Source of the DNA: Arthrobacter luteolus NBRC 107841
Lineage (GTDB): Bacteria > Actinomycetota > Actinomycetes > Actinomycetales > Micrococcaceae
Assembly: GCF_001552075.1 (NCBI RefSeq)
Contig: NZ_BCQM01000006.1
Location: 124,001-188,000 of the forward strand
Length of the DNA: 64,000 nucleotides
Direction of reading: 5' to 3'
Made by a program: the position numbers and the translations under genes. Positions 10,547 to 20,129 of the stretch are shown here, in pieces; position 1 is the first letter of the stretch, and the number at the start of each line of letters is the position of its first letter. The notes beneath the pieces were generated by a model. That model did not search any database, had not been told where the DNA came from, and was given only the letters and a program-made list of their open reading frames with translations.

Positions 10547-11782
10547 CTAAGCCTGCTTATCGCCGGCACCCCTGGTTCCCGGTTTTTCCGGCTTCAGGAG
10601 CCGGGCAGGCATGATTCCGCTGTCTCCGAACCTGCGGTTGATCCGGTCCAGGGCGTCTTCCGCGGAGCGCCAGTTGTCGTCTCGCCCGTCCAGGGTCAGC
10701 TGCTGGGCCGCACCCTGCGCCGGTTCAAGGTTTTCCGCACGCAGCCCGACGAGCCGGACGCTCATGGGCCTGCGTCCCAGCGCCTTCAGCAGCCCCCGCA
10801 CGGCTTCGTAGAGCAGCTGCGCACTGTCAACTGGTTCTGTCAGGGTTCTGGTCCGGGTCAGCGTGGTGAAATCCTCGTACCGCAGCTTCAGTGCCACCGA
10901 TCTGCACTGCAGGCCGGCGGCACGCATCCGGGCTGCAGTGCGGTGGGCCAGGCGCAGCAGTTCCGTCTCCAGGATTTCATCCCCGTCCACGTCCCGGGCG
11001 AACGTCTCCTCGGCACCAATGCTCTTTTCCACCCGGACAGGTGTAACAACCCGCGGATCCCGGCCCCAGGAGAGCTCATACACGTGCAGGCCAGCGGCAC
11101 CCAGGAGCCGCTGCAGAACCGCAGGCGGCGTGTTCGCGACGTCAGCCACCGTAGAAATTCCCACACGTGCCAGGGCTTCACGGGTTTTGGCTCCCACCCC
11201 CCAAAGAGCCGAGACGTCAAGTGAATGCAGGAAGCGGATGGTGTCTGCTTTCGGAACCAGCAGCAGTCCGTCCGGCTTGGAGCGGGTGGAAGCGATCTTG
11301 GCCACGAACTTCGTGGCGGCGATTCCCACACTGGCGGTGATGCCCAGCTCGTCGGACACGCGCGCCCGGATCAGCTCGCCAATCCCGCGCGGCGGTCCAA
11401 GCCGGCGCATGGATCCGGCAATGTCCAGAAAGGCTTCGTCAACGCTCAGGGGTTCCACCAGCGGTGTGATGGAGTCAAAGATTCCCATCAGCTGGGCCGA
11501 GACGCGGCGGTAGACCTCCTGGTGGGGTTCCAGGACTGTGGCCTGCGGGCACAGCCGGCGCGCGTTGGCCATGGGCATGGCCGAACGGACGCCGAATTTC
11601 CGGGCTTCATAGGAGGCGGACAGCACCACCGACCGACCGCCCAGGCCGCCGACGATGACGGGGGCACCCACAAGGTCCGGACGGCGCAGCAGTTCCACGG
11701 AAACATAGAAGGCATCCATGTCCACGTGCATGATGGCGCAGTCGCGGTTATCCCCCACGGCGTTCGGCTCTGTTCCCACCAT
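10547..11782 (-). CDS. dinB: DNA polymerase IV (Y family)
   Basis: Error-prone translesion polymerase of 411 residues. The catalytic carboxylates are visible in MHVDMDAFYVSVE near residue 18 and SVDEAFLDIAG near residue 117; helix-hairpin-helix and little-finger regions follow. No clear beta-clamp peptide or LexA box was found upstream, so SOS control cannot be claimed. The first ATG (11782) has a weak AGGAT site; the internal ATG at MHVDMDAF is possible. It faces away from the lipoprotein gene at 11923. Confidence 0.93.
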   Translation of the reverse strand: MVGTEPNAVGDNRDCAIMHVDMDAFYVSVELLRRPDLVGAPVIVGGLGGRSVVLSASYEARKFGVRSAMPMANARRLCPQATVLEPHQEVYRRVSAQLMGIFDSITPLVEPLSVDEAFLDIAGSMRRLGPPRGIGELIRARVSDELGITASVGIAATKFVAKIASTRSKPDGLLLVPKADTIRFLHSLDVSALWGVGAKTREALARVGISTVADVANTPPAVLQRLLGAAGLHVYELSWGRDPRVVTPVRVEKSIGAEETFARDVDGDEILETELLRLAHRTAARMRAAGLQCRSVALKLRYEDFTTLTRTRTLTEPVDSAQLLYEAVRGLLKALGRRPMSVRLVGLRAENLEPAQGAAQQLTLDGRDDNWRSAEDALDRINRRFGDSGIMPARLLKPEKPGTRGAGDKQA

Positions 11783-11922
11783 TTCATCCTAAAGCGCAGC
11801 GGTGACAGCAGTGGCCGGCCACCTCCCTCCTTTTCCCGCCGTGGCGCCGTGCCGCCGGGAGGTTCCGGGCGGTCGCCTAGACTGGATCCCAGGCCCTGTC
11901 CCTTCGTCGATGCGGAGTCCGA

Positions 11923-12441
11923 ATGAAGAAGAAACTACTTGTCCTTGCCGGCAGCGCGGCCGTGATAGCCGGCTTAGCCGGATGCGGTTCGGGCGACAGC
12001 CCGTCTTCGGGTGCGTCTTCCTCCCCCACCGCACCGAAGTCTGCCGCGGCGTCACCGGAGGCCTCGGCACCCCAGTCCGCCTCGCCGTCGCCGTCTGAAT
12101 CCCCGGCCATCGCCGAGGGGTTTCCGCAGACCCTGATTCCACTGTTTGCCGGCTCCACCCCGACTGCCACGAGTTTTGCTGAAGACGGCAAGCTGCTGAC
12201 CGCCTCCCTGACCGCCTCCTCTGCCGCGGCTCCGGAGGAAATCGCAGCCTTCTACACGCAGCATTTCGAGGCCCAGGGCTTCGCCGCATTGGAAGGCGAT
12301 GCCGTGGACTCCACCAGCACCAAGGACTTCGCCCGGACCACCGGCACGGAGACCGAAACCGCCAACGTTTCGATGGTGATCCGCGAGGGGCAGACCATTT
12401 ATACAGTGGGAGCCAACGTGCTTCCTGAATCCGCAGAGTAG
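11923..12441 (+). CDS. Putative lipoprotein
   Basis: A 172-residue secreted lipoprotein. It has a short signal peptide MKKKLLVLAGSAAVIAG followed by the lipobox LAGC (Cys21), then a Ser/Pro/Ala-rich linker (residues 24-66) and a small globular domain of about 100 residues. I do not recognise the domain. The gene stops 9 bp before the polyprenyl synthase, so the two may be co-transcribed; a link between them is not otherwise supported. Confidence 0.8.
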   Translation: MKKKLLVLAGSAAVIAGLAGCGSGDSPSSGASSSPTAPKSAAASPEASAPQSASPSPSESPAIAEGFPQTLIPLFAGSTPTATSFAEDGKLLTASLTASSAAAPEEIAAFYTQHFEAQGFAALEGDAVDSTSTKDFARTTGTETETANVSMVIREGQTIYTVGANVLPESAE

Positions 12442-12450
12442 GACACCGCC

Positions 12451-13563
12451 ATGAGCCAGGCCCAGGCACCCACAACGGGAGCAGAGCAGGCCTCCCGTGA
12501 ACAGGACGCCTACCGGAAGCAGCTTGCCGCCGATCTGGAAGAATTCTTCGGCCGGCAGCGGGAGGTTCTCGAAGACGTCTCGGAGGAATCCGTGCCGCTG
12601 CTGGACGCTGTCCATTCCCTGGCAAAGGGTGGAAAGCGGATGCGTGCGCTGCTGAACTACTGGGGCTGGCGCGGGGCTGGCGGAGAAACGCTGGGAGCAC
12701 CCGCCGTGCGATCCGGAGTTGCTCTGGAACTCTTCCAGAGTGCGGCCCTGATCCACGACGACATCATTGACCGCTCCGACACCCGCCGTGGGGCGCCAAG
12801 CGTCCACCGTCACTTTGCCAACCGGCATGCGGAAGCGGCCTGGTTCCTGGACGGATCCCATTTTGGTTCCTCCGCAGCCATCCTGGCCGGAGACCTCTGC
12901 CTGGCTCTCAGTGAAGAAGCCTTTACGTCCGTGGGAGACCGGGCGGGTTACGCGACCCGGGCCCGCGCCGTGTTCAACAGGATGCGCACCGAGGTCATGG
13001 CCGGGCAGTACCTGGACATCTTGGAAGAGGTAGTCGGGCCGGGACATGAGCCGGAGCGGGCCGTCGTGCGGGCGCGCAACATCCTGCGCTATAAGTCAGC
13101 CAAGTACAGCATTGAGCATCCACTGGCTATTGGCGGTGCCCTGGCAGGAGCCAGCGGGGAACTGCTGGCCTCCTACTCCGCATTTTCCCTGCCGCTGGGA
13201 GAAGCCTTCCAGCTTCGTGACGATGTGCTGGGCGTTTTCGGCGATCCTGCGGTTACCGGGAAGCCTGCCGGAGATGACCTGCGCGAAGGCAAGCGCACCG
13301 TGCTGATCGCCTATGCCCTCGGCAGTTCCGATACGGCGCGGCGCGAAATCACCGCCGGGCTCGGCCGCCCGGATCTCAGCGACGACGCCGTGGCGTCGCT
13401 TCGCCGGATCATCGAGGACAGCGGAGCCCTGGCTACGACCGAGTCGCTGATCGCAGAGCATACAGAGCAGGCGTTCAGCACCCTTGCCACAATGGCAGTG
13501 GACGAACAGACCCGCTCAGCTCTGGAATCCTTGGCGCATGCAGCCGTAACCAGGACCTCCTAA
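12451..13563 (+). CDS. Polyprenyl diphosphate synthase (IdsA-like)
   Basis: Trans-isoprenyl diphosphate synthase of 370 residues that condenses isopentenyl diphosphate onto an allylic primer. The first Asp-rich motif is DDIIDRSD (about residue 107) and the second DDVLGVFGD (about residue 255); GGKRMR binds diphosphate. The neighbourhood (Rv2175c-like gene, pknL, aroG) matches M. tuberculosis idsA2 (Rv2173). Chain length cannot be fixed from sequence alone; a geranylgeranyl product is plausible for menaquinone or carotenoid precursors. Confidence 0.9.
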   Translation: MSQAQAPTTGAEQASREQDAYRKQLAADLEEFFGRQREVLEDVSEESVPLLDAVHSLAKGGKRMRALLNYWGWRGAGGETLGAPAVRSGVALELFQSAALIHDDIIDRSDTRRGAPSVHRHFANRHAEAAWFLDGSHFGSSAAILAGDLCLALSEEAFTSVGDRAGYATRARAVFNRMRTEVMAGQYLDILEEVVGPGHEPERAVVRARNILRYKSAKYSIEHPLAIGGALAGASGELLASYSAFSLPLGEAFQLRDDVLGVFGDPAVTGKPAGDDLREGKRTVLIAYALGSSDTARREITAGLGRPDLSDDAVASLRRIIEDSGALATTESLIAEHTEQAFSTLATMAVDEQTRSALESLAHAAVTRTS

Positions 13564-13573
13564 CCGAAGCCTG

Positions 13574-13972
13574 CTACCAGGCCAGGGCCTGGGCGCGGCG
13601 GCGGATTTCCGTCTTGCGTCCTTCCAGCAGCGCGTCCACGGGACGGCCGGGCAGGGTTTCGTCCGCTGTGAAAAGCCAGCGGATCATTTCCTCGTCAGTA
13701 AAGCCCGCATCGGTAAGCACCGAAATGGTTCCTTTAAGGCTGTCCAGGATGGCGCCGTCGTTAATAAAGGCGGCTGGAACGCTGCGGATTTTCCGTTCGC
13801 CCAGGCGCAGCGCCAGGAGCGCACGCTCCTCCAGCAGGCTGTGCACCTTGCTGATGGAGATATCTAGTTGTTCAGCCACGTCGGGCAGGGTTAGCCAGTC
13901 GGAAACCAGTTCCTCAAGTTCATTCACCCTCCCAAGATTGCCACGCCTGTGGCGGAGCGGGCCAGTCGACAC
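13574..13972 (-). CDS. Rv2175c-like DNA-binding protein
   Basis: A 132-residue (or shorter) protein with a winged helix-turn-helix (LTLPDVAEQLDISISKVHSLLEERALLAL). It resembles M. tuberculosis Rv2175c, a substrate of the kinase PknL, whose homologue is encoded at 15606. It faces the polyprenyl synthase gene tail to tail. Start is uncertain: GTG 13972 has no ribosome site, while GTG 13927 has GGGAGG directly abutting. The C-terminal domain is typical of the family. Confidence 0.8.
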   Translation of the reverse strand: MSTGPLRHRRGNLGRVNELEELVSDWLTLPDVAEQLDISISKVHSLLEERALLALRLGERKIRSVPAAFINDGAILDSLKGTISVLTDAGFTDEEMIRWLFTADETLPGRPVDALLEGRKTEIRRRAQALAW

Positions 13973-14035
13973 CGTTTTGCCGCCGCCCGGTCCTTGATTT
14001 ATTGCTACTCGGGTATTGCGGAAGCCCCATTCTCG

Positions 14036-14066
14036 TGTAAATTCACATAAGTCACAGTATTCACAT
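14036..14066. promoter_or_regulatory. Dyad and direct repeat upstream of wall-hydrolase gene
   Basis: TGTAAATTCACA (14036-14047) is a near-palindrome, and ATTCACAT occurs twice (14041-14048 and 14059-14066) with an 18-bp period. This AT-richer stretch lies between the divergent Rv2175c-like and LysM genes and looks like a regulator site. The protein that binds is unknown. Confidence 0.35.
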
Positions 14067-14151
14067 GAGCATCACCCGTATCACTACTTGTTTTTTGTCA
14101 CACGGACTGCGGTAAAGGCCGCACCGCCAACAGATGAGGAAACAACCCCTT

Positions 14152-15504
14152 ATGACCGTGCAGCCCAAACCCCGGCCGCGTTCAGCGACCGCGGGAATGC
14201 CCCGCAAACTGAGCGTCGCCGTCACTACGGCAGCGATTCCTGCCGTCATGATGTCCTCCCTGGCTTTGGCGGAAACCGCAGAAGCAGTCCAGCCGCAGAC
14301 GCCGGCGAAGGCCCTCTTCCCGCAGCTTCCCCTGCAGGCGCAGAAGAACATTGCCGCCGGCGCAACCATCCCGGCTGCCCAGCTGGCCACGCAGATGCCC
14401 GCAACGGTTGCTGCTGAGTCCGCCGTCCCCGCGACGCACCGCATCGTTCCGGGCGATACCGTCAGCTCCATCGCTGCCCGGTACGGTCTGGACATGAACG
14501 AGGTTCTCCGAGCCAACAACCTGCAGCCGGCCTCGGTGATCTACGCCGGCAAGGAACTGAAGCTGACCGGAACAGCCAAGGCCCCCGAGGCTGCTGCCCC
14601 CGCAGCGGCTTACACCGTGGTCCCGGGAGACACGCTGAGCGCGATCGCAGCCAAGCACGATGTCTCCCTGCAGTCGCTCCTGGAGGCCAACGGCCTGAAC
14701 ATGACCTCGATCATTCAGCCGGGCCAGGAAATCTCCCTGGGCTCCGGCGCCGCCGAAATCTCCACCGCATCCAGCGCACCGGCCGCAGCGCCCGCAGCTC
14801 CGGCATCTTCCGGGACCTACACGGTTGCCGCAGGTGACACGCTTGGAGGCATCGCTGCCAAGCACGGTGTCGAACTGCAGTCCGTCCTGGCGGCCAACGG
14901 CCTGAACATGACCTCGGTCATCCGCCCCGGCCAGGAGCTGGCCCTCGGCGGATCGTCCTCCGTCACCACCCTGGCCACCCCGTCAGCGCCTGCCGCCCCC
15001 GCGGCTGAGGCTCCCACTGACCTGGTGCCCAGCACGTTCCTGCACTACACCTACCCGCAGCACGTCGTGGCTGGTGCGAACCTCAACAAGCAGGCGCTGA
15101 ACTCCATTGAGGTTCCCTCCCGTGCCCAGATGCAGCAGCTGGTAGCGGAAACCGCCCTGTCCATGGGCGTGGATCCGGCCCTGGCCCAGGCTTTCGCTTT
15201 CCAGGAATCCGGCTTCGACCAGCGGGCGGTCTCCCCCGCCAACGCCATCGGCACCATGCAGGTCATTCCCTCTTCCGGCGAGTGGGCATCGGGCCTGGTC
15301 GGCCGCCAGCTCAACCTGCTGGACCCGCAGGACAACGTTACCGCCGGCGTCGCGATCATCCGTTCCCTGATCCGCACCAGCTCCAGCCTCGAAATCGCGA
15401 TTGCCTCGTATTACCAGGGCCAGTACTCGGTAACGACCCAGGGCATGTATGCGGATACGGAGGCCTACGTGGCTTCCGTGCTCGCACACCGGGCAACGTT
15501 TTAG
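14152..15504 (+). CDS. Secreted LysM-repeat lytic transglycosylase
   Basis: Exported peptidoglycan hydrolase of 450 residues. A long basic signal peptide ends near SLALAETAEA. Three LysM domains follow, with starts THRIVPGDT, AYTVVPGDT and TYTVAAGDT, separated by Ala/Pro linkers. A C-terminal SLT-type domain contains AFQESGFDQRAVSPANAIGTMQ, in which the Glu is the expected catalytic acid. LysM domains hold it to the glycan strands. ATG 14152 is preferred because AGGA lies about 11 bases before it; the upstream ATG 14134 has no site. It precedes the PASTA kinase gene, which also senses the wall. Confidence 0.9.
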   Translation: MTVQPKPRPRSATAGMPRKLSVAVTTAAIPAVMMSSLALAETAEAVQPQTPAKALFPQLPLQAQKNIAAGATIPAAQLATQMPATVAAESAVPATHRIVPGDTVSSIAARYGLDMNEVLRANNLQPASVIYAGKELKLTGTAKAPEAAAPAAAYTVVPGDTLSAIAAKHDVSLQSLLEANGLNMTSIIQPGQEISLGSGAAEISTASSAPAAAPAAPASSGTYTVAAGDTLGGIAAKHGVELQSVLAANGLNMTSVIRPGQELALGGSSSVTTLATPSAPAAPAAEAPTDLVPSTFLHYTYPQHVVAGANLNKQALNSIEVPSRAQMQQLVAETALSMGVDPALAQAFAFQESGFDQRAVSPANAIGTMQVIPSSGEWASGLVGRQLNLLDPQDNVTAGVAIIRSLIRTSSSLEIAIASYYQGQYSVTTQGMYADTEAYVASVLAHRATF

Positions 15505-15542
15505 GCCTTAGCAGGAACCACGCTGAGCGTAGGACAAACAAA

Positions 15543-15582
15543 GGGCAGGAGGCGGGATCGGGTGTCGATCCTCCTCCTGCCC
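15543..15582 (+). terminator. Strong hairpin after the LysM gene
   Basis: A long stem: outer arms of 10 bp (15543-15552 with 15573-15582) and inner arms of 6 bp (15555-15560 with 15566-15571) around a 5-base loop. It lies 39 bp after the LysM stop and just ahead of the kinase. There is no T run, so it may terminate poorly or act only as RNA structure. Confidence 0.55.
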
Positions 15583-15605
15583 GTCCGCGCTTATAGGATC
15601 AAAGG

Positions 15606-17735
15606 GTGCATGAGCCCGTGAATGACCCACTTCTGGAGACCCTGGTAGATAACCGCTATCTGGTGCGCTCCCGTATTGCCCGCGGCGGAATGTCCACGGT
15701 CTATCTCGCCACAGACACCCGGCTGGACCGGGACGTGGCGCTGAAGGTGCTCTATCCGCATCTCGCCGCGGACCGGGGGTTCCTCGACCGCTTCGAGCGG
15801 GAGGCCAAATCCGCAGCCCGGTTGTCCCACCCCCATGTCGTCGGTGTGCTGGATCAGGGGATCGAGGATTCGCTGGCCTACCTGGTCATGGAGTACGTCC
15901 CGGGGCACACCCTGCGGGATGTCCTGAACGAACGCACGCGCCTCACTCCGCGGCTTGCCCTGGCGATGATGGATGCAGTGGTCGACGGCCTCGCCGCGGC
16001 CCATGAAGCCGGACTGGTGCACCGCGATGTAAAGCCCGAGAACGTGCTGCTGGCCAGCAGCGGTGCCATCAAGATTGCCGACTTTGGCCTTGCCCGGGCA
16101 GTCACCACCAGCACCAACACCGGAACCCTGGTTGGCACTGTCGCCTATCTGGCGCCGGAGCTGGTCACCGGGGACGGTGCGGACGAACGCAGCGACATCT
16201 ACTCAGCGGGCATCATGCTCTACGAGATGCTTACCGGCTCCCAGCCCTTCACCGGCGAGGTACCCATCCAGGTGGCCTTCGCGCATGTGCACTCCACCGT
16301 GCCCGCACCATCTGCAGCCTGCCCCGGCCTCGCCCAGGATCTCGATGAGCTGGTGCAGTGGTGCACCGCCCAGGACCCGGAGGAACGTCCCGTGGACGGC
16401 CGGGCGCTCCTGGGGGAACTCCGGCATATCCGCACGTCCCTCACTGACGAGCAGCTGGACTTCCACGCTCCCGTTACGCCCGCGCCCGGACATCCAGCCG
16501 GAAACCCAACGCAGGCGGCACTTCCAGGTCAGCAGGACGGCGCCACGGCCCGGACCGCGGTGGTCCGCCCGGCAGCCCCCTCCGGTGCCACCGAGGTGAT
16601 TGGCCGCACCGAACCCCACGCCACCGAGGTCATCCAGCGCGCTGATAACGCCACCAGTGTCATGCCGGGGCTGCGGGCCCAGGCCGATGAACAGGACTAC
16701 GACGACGACGATGAGGACGAGGGCGGCGGCTATCCGGTGGTCTCTGCCCGTGCGGGGCGGCGGCAGGCGCGCAGGGACTTCAAGGCACAGCAGAAGCAGT
16801 CCTCCCGGGACGCCCAGCGTCCCGAGGTGTCGCTTCGGTCCGGCAGCCCGCGCCGGCGCGGTGTGCTGGTGGGCCTCCTGCTCTTCCTCCTGGTGGCGGC
16901 GGCCGCTTTCACCGGCTGGTTCTTCGGAGCCGGGCCGGGTGCACTGGTCTCCATCCCGGAGGTAGCCAATACGTCCGCTGCTGCGGCCTCCGCCCGCCTG
17001 GGCGATGAGGGGCTGCGGTACACCACCAACGAGGTCTATGACGAGGTGGTTGCTGCCGGTCTGGCTATCGGCACGGATCCGGCTGCCCCGCAGCAGGTAC
17101 GGCGGTTCCAGACCGTCACGCTGCTCGTGTCCAGGGGTCCGGAGCTGTTCACTGTTCCCAACGTTATCCAGCGCACCGTGGAATCGGCCGGGGACGAGCT
17201 CGCCGAGGCGGGCCTGGCTGCCGGGAAGGTCACGGAGGAGTTCAACGAAACCGTCCCGGCGGGCCAGGTCATTGCCCAGGTCCCGGCTGCTGATGCGGAA
17301 CTGCGGCGGGGCACTCCGGTGGATCTGACCGTGTCCAAGGGGCCGGCCCCCGTGGACGTGCCCTCCGTTGTTGGCCGGACAGAGGACGACGCCGTAGGGG
17401 CGCTGGAAAGTGCAGGACTCACAGCCTCCGTCGCGCCCAGCCGGGTCAACAGCACAGATGTCCCGAAGGGCTCCGTTGTGACCCAGACACCGGCATCCGG
17501 TCTGCTGGAGCGCGGCGGAACGGTCACCCTGACCATTTCGGATGGACCGCGGATGATCCAGGTTCCCAGCTACGTCGGCAAGCAGGCCGACACCGCCCGC
17601 GAGGAGCTTGAGGCGCTGGGCTTCCGGGTCCAGGTAAACGAGATCCTGGGCGGGTTCTTCGGAACCGTCCGCGCCCAGGATCCCTCCAGCGGAACCGCGC
17701 CCGAAGGGTCGGTTATCACGCTGACCGTCGTCTAG
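15606..17735 (+). CDS. pknL: PASTA-domain Ser/Thr protein kinase (PknL/PknB-like)
   Basis: Membrane receptor kinase of 709 residues. The kinase domain has the Gly loop GGMSTVY, Lys47, HRDVKPEN (residues 139-146), DFG (159-161) and an activation loop with several Thr. An acidic linker (DYDDDDEDE) precedes one membrane segment near residues 418-440. Four extracellular PASTA domains follow, each of about 65 residues. PASTA domains bind muropeptide or lipid II, so it likely couples wall state to phosphorylation. The position between the Rv2175c-like gene and aroG matches pknL; M. tuberculosis PknL itself lacks PASTA domains. Start is GTG 15606 with a weak site. Confidence 0.88.
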   Translation: MHEPVNDPLLETLVDNRYLVRSRIARGGMSTVYLATDTRLDRDVALKVLYPHLAADRGFLDRFEREAKSAARLSHPHVVGVLDQGIEDSLAYLVMEYVPGHTLRDVLNERTRLTPRLALAMMDAVVDGLAAAHEAGLVHRDVKPENVLLASSGAIKIADFGLARAVTTSTNTGTLVGTVAYLAPELVTGDGADERSDIYSAGIMLYEMLTGSQPFTGEVPIQVAFAHVHSTVPAPSAACPGLAQDLDELVQWCTAQDPEERPVDGRALLGELRHIRTSLTDEQLDFHAPVTPAPGHPAGNPTQAALPGQQDGATARTAVVRPAAPSGATEVIGRTEPHATEVIQRADNATSVMPGLRAQADEQDYDDDDEDEGGGYPVVSARAGRRQARRDFKAQQKQSSRDAQRPEVSLRSGSPRRRGVLVGLLLFLLVAAAAFTGWFFGAGPGALVSIPEVANTSAAAASARLGDEGLRYTTNEVYDEVVAAGLAIGTDPAAPQQVRRFQTVTLLVSRGPELFTVPNVIQRTVESAGDELAEAGLAAGKVTEEFNETVPAGQVIAQVPAADAELRRGTPVDLTVSKGPAPVDVPSVVGRTEDDAVGALESAGLTASVAPSRVNSTDVPKGSVVTQTPASGLLERGGTVTLTISDGPRMIQVPSYVGKQADTAREELEALGFRVQVNEILGGFFGTVRAQDPSSGTAPEGSVITLTVV

Positions 17736-17753
17736 CCGGAGGGGCCGGAGAAA

Positions 17754-19142
17754 CTAGCCTTTCTCGGCCAGTGCCCCTGCTACCAGGAACGCCATTTCCA
17801 GGGACTGCATGTGGTTCAGGCGGGGATCGCAGACCGATTCGTAGCCTTCCACGAACGCTTCCTGGTCAACCGGATCGGCGCCGCCGAGGCACTCGGAAAC
17901 ATCGTCTCCGGTCATTTCCACATGCAGGCCGCCGGGGAACGTACCCAGGGCGTTGTGCACTTCGAAGAATCCGCGGACTTCATCCATAACATCGTCGAAG
18001 TTGCGGGTTTTGTAGCCGTTCGGCGAGGTCACGGTGTTGCCGTGCATGGGATCGGTGACCCATAGGACCTGCGCCCCGGAAGCAGTCACCTTCTCCACCA
18101 GCGTGGGCAGCTTCTCCCGGATGTTCTGGGCACCCATCCGGGTAATGAAGGTCAGGCGTCCGGGTTCGCGGTTCGGATCCAGCTTGTCGATCAGGGCCAG
18201 GGCGTCCTCGGGGGTGCTGTTCGGACCAAGCTTCACGCCGATGGGGTTGCGGACGCGGGAAAGGAAGTCGACGTGGGCGGAATCCAGATCCCGGGTACGC
18301 TCCCCGATCCACAGGAAATGTGCCGACGTGTCATAGGGCTGTCCGGTGCGCGAATCAATCCGGGTCAGCGCGCGTTCGTAGTCCAGCAGCAGGGCCTCGT
18401 GGCTGGCGAAGAACTCCACCCGCTTCAGTGCTTCGAAATCTGCTCCGCAGACGTCCATAAAGCGCACGGCACGGTCGATGTCCCGTGCCAGGGATTCGTA
18501 GCGGGAGTGGGCGGGGTTGGCAGTGAAGCCCCGGTTCCAGTGATGGACCAGCCGCAGGTCGGCGAAACCGCCCTGGGTAAAGGCCCGGATCAGGTTCAGC
18601 GTGGATGCCGAGGTGTGGTAGGCCCGGACCATGCGTGCCGGGTCGTGGCGGCGGGATTCCGGCGTGAATTCGAAGCCGTTAACCATGTCGCCGCGGTAGG
18701 CCGGAAGCGTGGTTCCGCCCCGTGCCTCATCGTTGGAGGAGCGCGGCTTGGCGAACTGGCCGGCCATGCGGCCCATCTTGATGACCGGGAGGGAGGCGCC
18801 GTAGGTCAGGACCACGGACATCTGCAGGATGGTGCGGACCCGCGCGCTGATCTTGTCTGCCGTGGCGGCTTCGAAGGTCTCTGCGCAGTCGCCGCCCTGG
18901 AGCAGGAAGGCTTTGCCCTGGGCAGCCTGGGCGAGGCGGTCGCGGAGGATGTCCACCTCACCGGCAAAGACCAGCGGCGGAACCATGGAAAGCTCTGCCA
19001 CTGCTGCGGCATATCCCGGATCGTCCTGCCATGTGGGCTGCTGGGAGATCGGCAGGGACCGCCATTCATCCAGGCCCGGATACACGGCCGCGCCGGACGA
19101 AGGAGGGAAACTGGGGTCGAGTTCTGCAGGTGTATGGCTCAC
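17754..19142 (-). CDS. aroG: 3-deoxy-7-phosphoheptulonate synthase, class II
   Basis: Condenses phosphoenolpyruvate and erythrose 4-phosphate, the first step of the shikimate pathway. It has 462 residues, the usual class II (plant/mycobacterial) length. Signatures include LLQGGDCAETF, RMAGQFAKPRS, GVKLGPNSTPEDAL and DPMHGNT. It is encoded on its own and faces the kinase gene tail to tail with an 18-bp gap. Confidence 0.95.
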   Translation of the reverse strand: MSHTPAELDPSFPPSSGAAVYPGLDEWRSLPISQQPTWQDDPGYAAAVAELSMVPPLVFAGEVDILRDRLAQAAQGKAFLLQGGDCAETFEAATADKISARVRTILQMSVVLTYGASLPVIKMGRMAGQFAKPRSSNDEARGGTTLPAYRGDMVNGFEFTPESRRHDPARMVRAYHTSASTLNLIRAFTQGGFADLRLVHHWNRGFTANPAHSRYESLARDIDRAVRFMDVCGADFEALKRVEFFASHEALLLDYERALTRIDSRTGQPYDTSAHFLWIGERTRDLDSAHVDFLSRVRNPIGVKLGPNSTPEDALALIDKLDPNREPGRLTFITRMGAQNIREKLPTLVEKVTASGAQVLWVTDPMHGNTVTSPNGYKTRNFDDVMDEVRGFFEVHNALGTFPGGLHVEMTGDDVSECLGGADPVDQEAFVEGYESVCDPRLNHMQSLEMAFLVAGALAEKG

Positions 19143-19217
19143 GGGTTAAATCCTACTGGCAGGCAGGGACGCGGGGCGATCAAATGTGTCCTGTTACGCA
19201 GCCTGCCGGGACAACCC

Positions 19218-20129
19218 CTAGGCGCTGTGCGGCGTCTGTTCTGCTCCGCCGGTTTCCTGCGGGCCCTGCGGGCTGATGTCCGTGGGCGCGGGCTGAACAG
19301 CTTCCGGTGCGCCGATCACAGTGACTTCACCGGGTTCCTTGTGGTTCCTGCGCCGGCCGGCCGCGGGGCCCACGCCGGTCTCCGGCTCGTCCGGGGCAGG
19401 CAGCCGGACGGCGGCGCTGCGTGATTCTGCGGTTTTGGAGGCCTTGCGTGCCGCGGCCATCCTGTCCTTAACCGTGCTCGCGTACACATCAACGTATTCC
19501 TGCCCGGAGAGCCGCATCAGTTCATACATGATCTCGTCCGTCACGGAGCGCTGCACAAAGCGGTCATTTTCCAGCCCGGCATAGCGGGAGAAGTCCAGGG
19601 GTTCACCGACGATAATGCCGATGCGGCGGATGTTGGGGATCCGGCGTCCGATCGGCTGGACCTTGTCGGTGCCGATCATGGCCACGGGAATCACGGGGAC
19701 CCCCGTCTGCAGCGCCATCTTGGCAACCCCCGTCTTGCCCCGGTACAGCCGGCCGTCCGGGCTGCGGGTACCTTCGGGATAAATGCCGAGCAGGTTCCCG
19801 CCTTCGAGCACCTTGACGCCGGCGCGCAGGGCAGCTTCCGATGCGGCCCCTCCGGACCGGTCGATCGGCAGCTGATTGGTCAGCCGGAAGAACATGGCGG
19901 TCAGCTTGCCTTTGAGTCCCTTGCCGGTGAAGTACTCCGACTTGGCCAGAAAACTCACCGGGCGCGGAACCGCGAGGGGCAGGAAGATCGAGTCGGAGAA
20001 GGAGAGATGGTTGCTGACGAGGATCGCCGGTCCGGTGGCAGGTACGTTGTCCATGCCCTTGACCCACGGCCGGAACAGGAGATTCACCACCGGTCCGATG
20101 AAAATCGTCTTCATCACCCAATAGAACAC
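19218..20129 (-). CDS. plsC: 1-acyl-sn-glycerol-3-phosphate acyltransferase
   Basis: Acyl transfer to lysophosphatidic acid at the membrane. The catalytic NHxxxxD box is NHLSFSDS, the substrate motif is YPEGTRSPDGRLY, and VPVIPVAMIGT is also typical. A roughly 70-residue charged C-terminal tail follows the domain. GTG 20129 (VFYWVMK) is chosen because GGGAGAG lies 8 bases upstream and homologues begin here; the frame is open 27 codons further but without similarity. It corresponds by position to M. tuberculosis Rv2182c. Confidence 0.9.
   Translation of the reverse strand: MFYWVMKTIFIGPVVNLLFRPWVKGMDNVPATGPAILVSNHLSFSDSIFLPLAVPRPVSFLAKSEYFTGKGLKGKLTAMFFRLTNQLPIDRSGGAASEAALRAGVKVLEGGNLLGIYPEGTRSPDGRLYRGKTGVAKMALQTGVPVIPVAMIGTDKVQPIGRRIPNIRRIGIIVGEPLDFSRYAGLENDRFVQRSVTDEIMYELMRLSGQEYVDVYASTVKDRMAAARKASKTAESRSAAVRLPAPDEPETGVGPAAGRRRNHKEPGEVTVIGAPEAVQPAPTDISPQGPQETGGAEQTPHSA

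Noticed and set aside
11783-11922. LexA/SOS box before dinB
   Set aside because: No GAAC-N4-GTTC-like sequence was found in the intergenic region.
13973-14151. Cyclic-di-AMP (ydaO) riboswitch before the LysM gene
   Set aside because: Known before some actinobacterial wall hydrolases, but the conserved blocks are not seen and the gap is too short.
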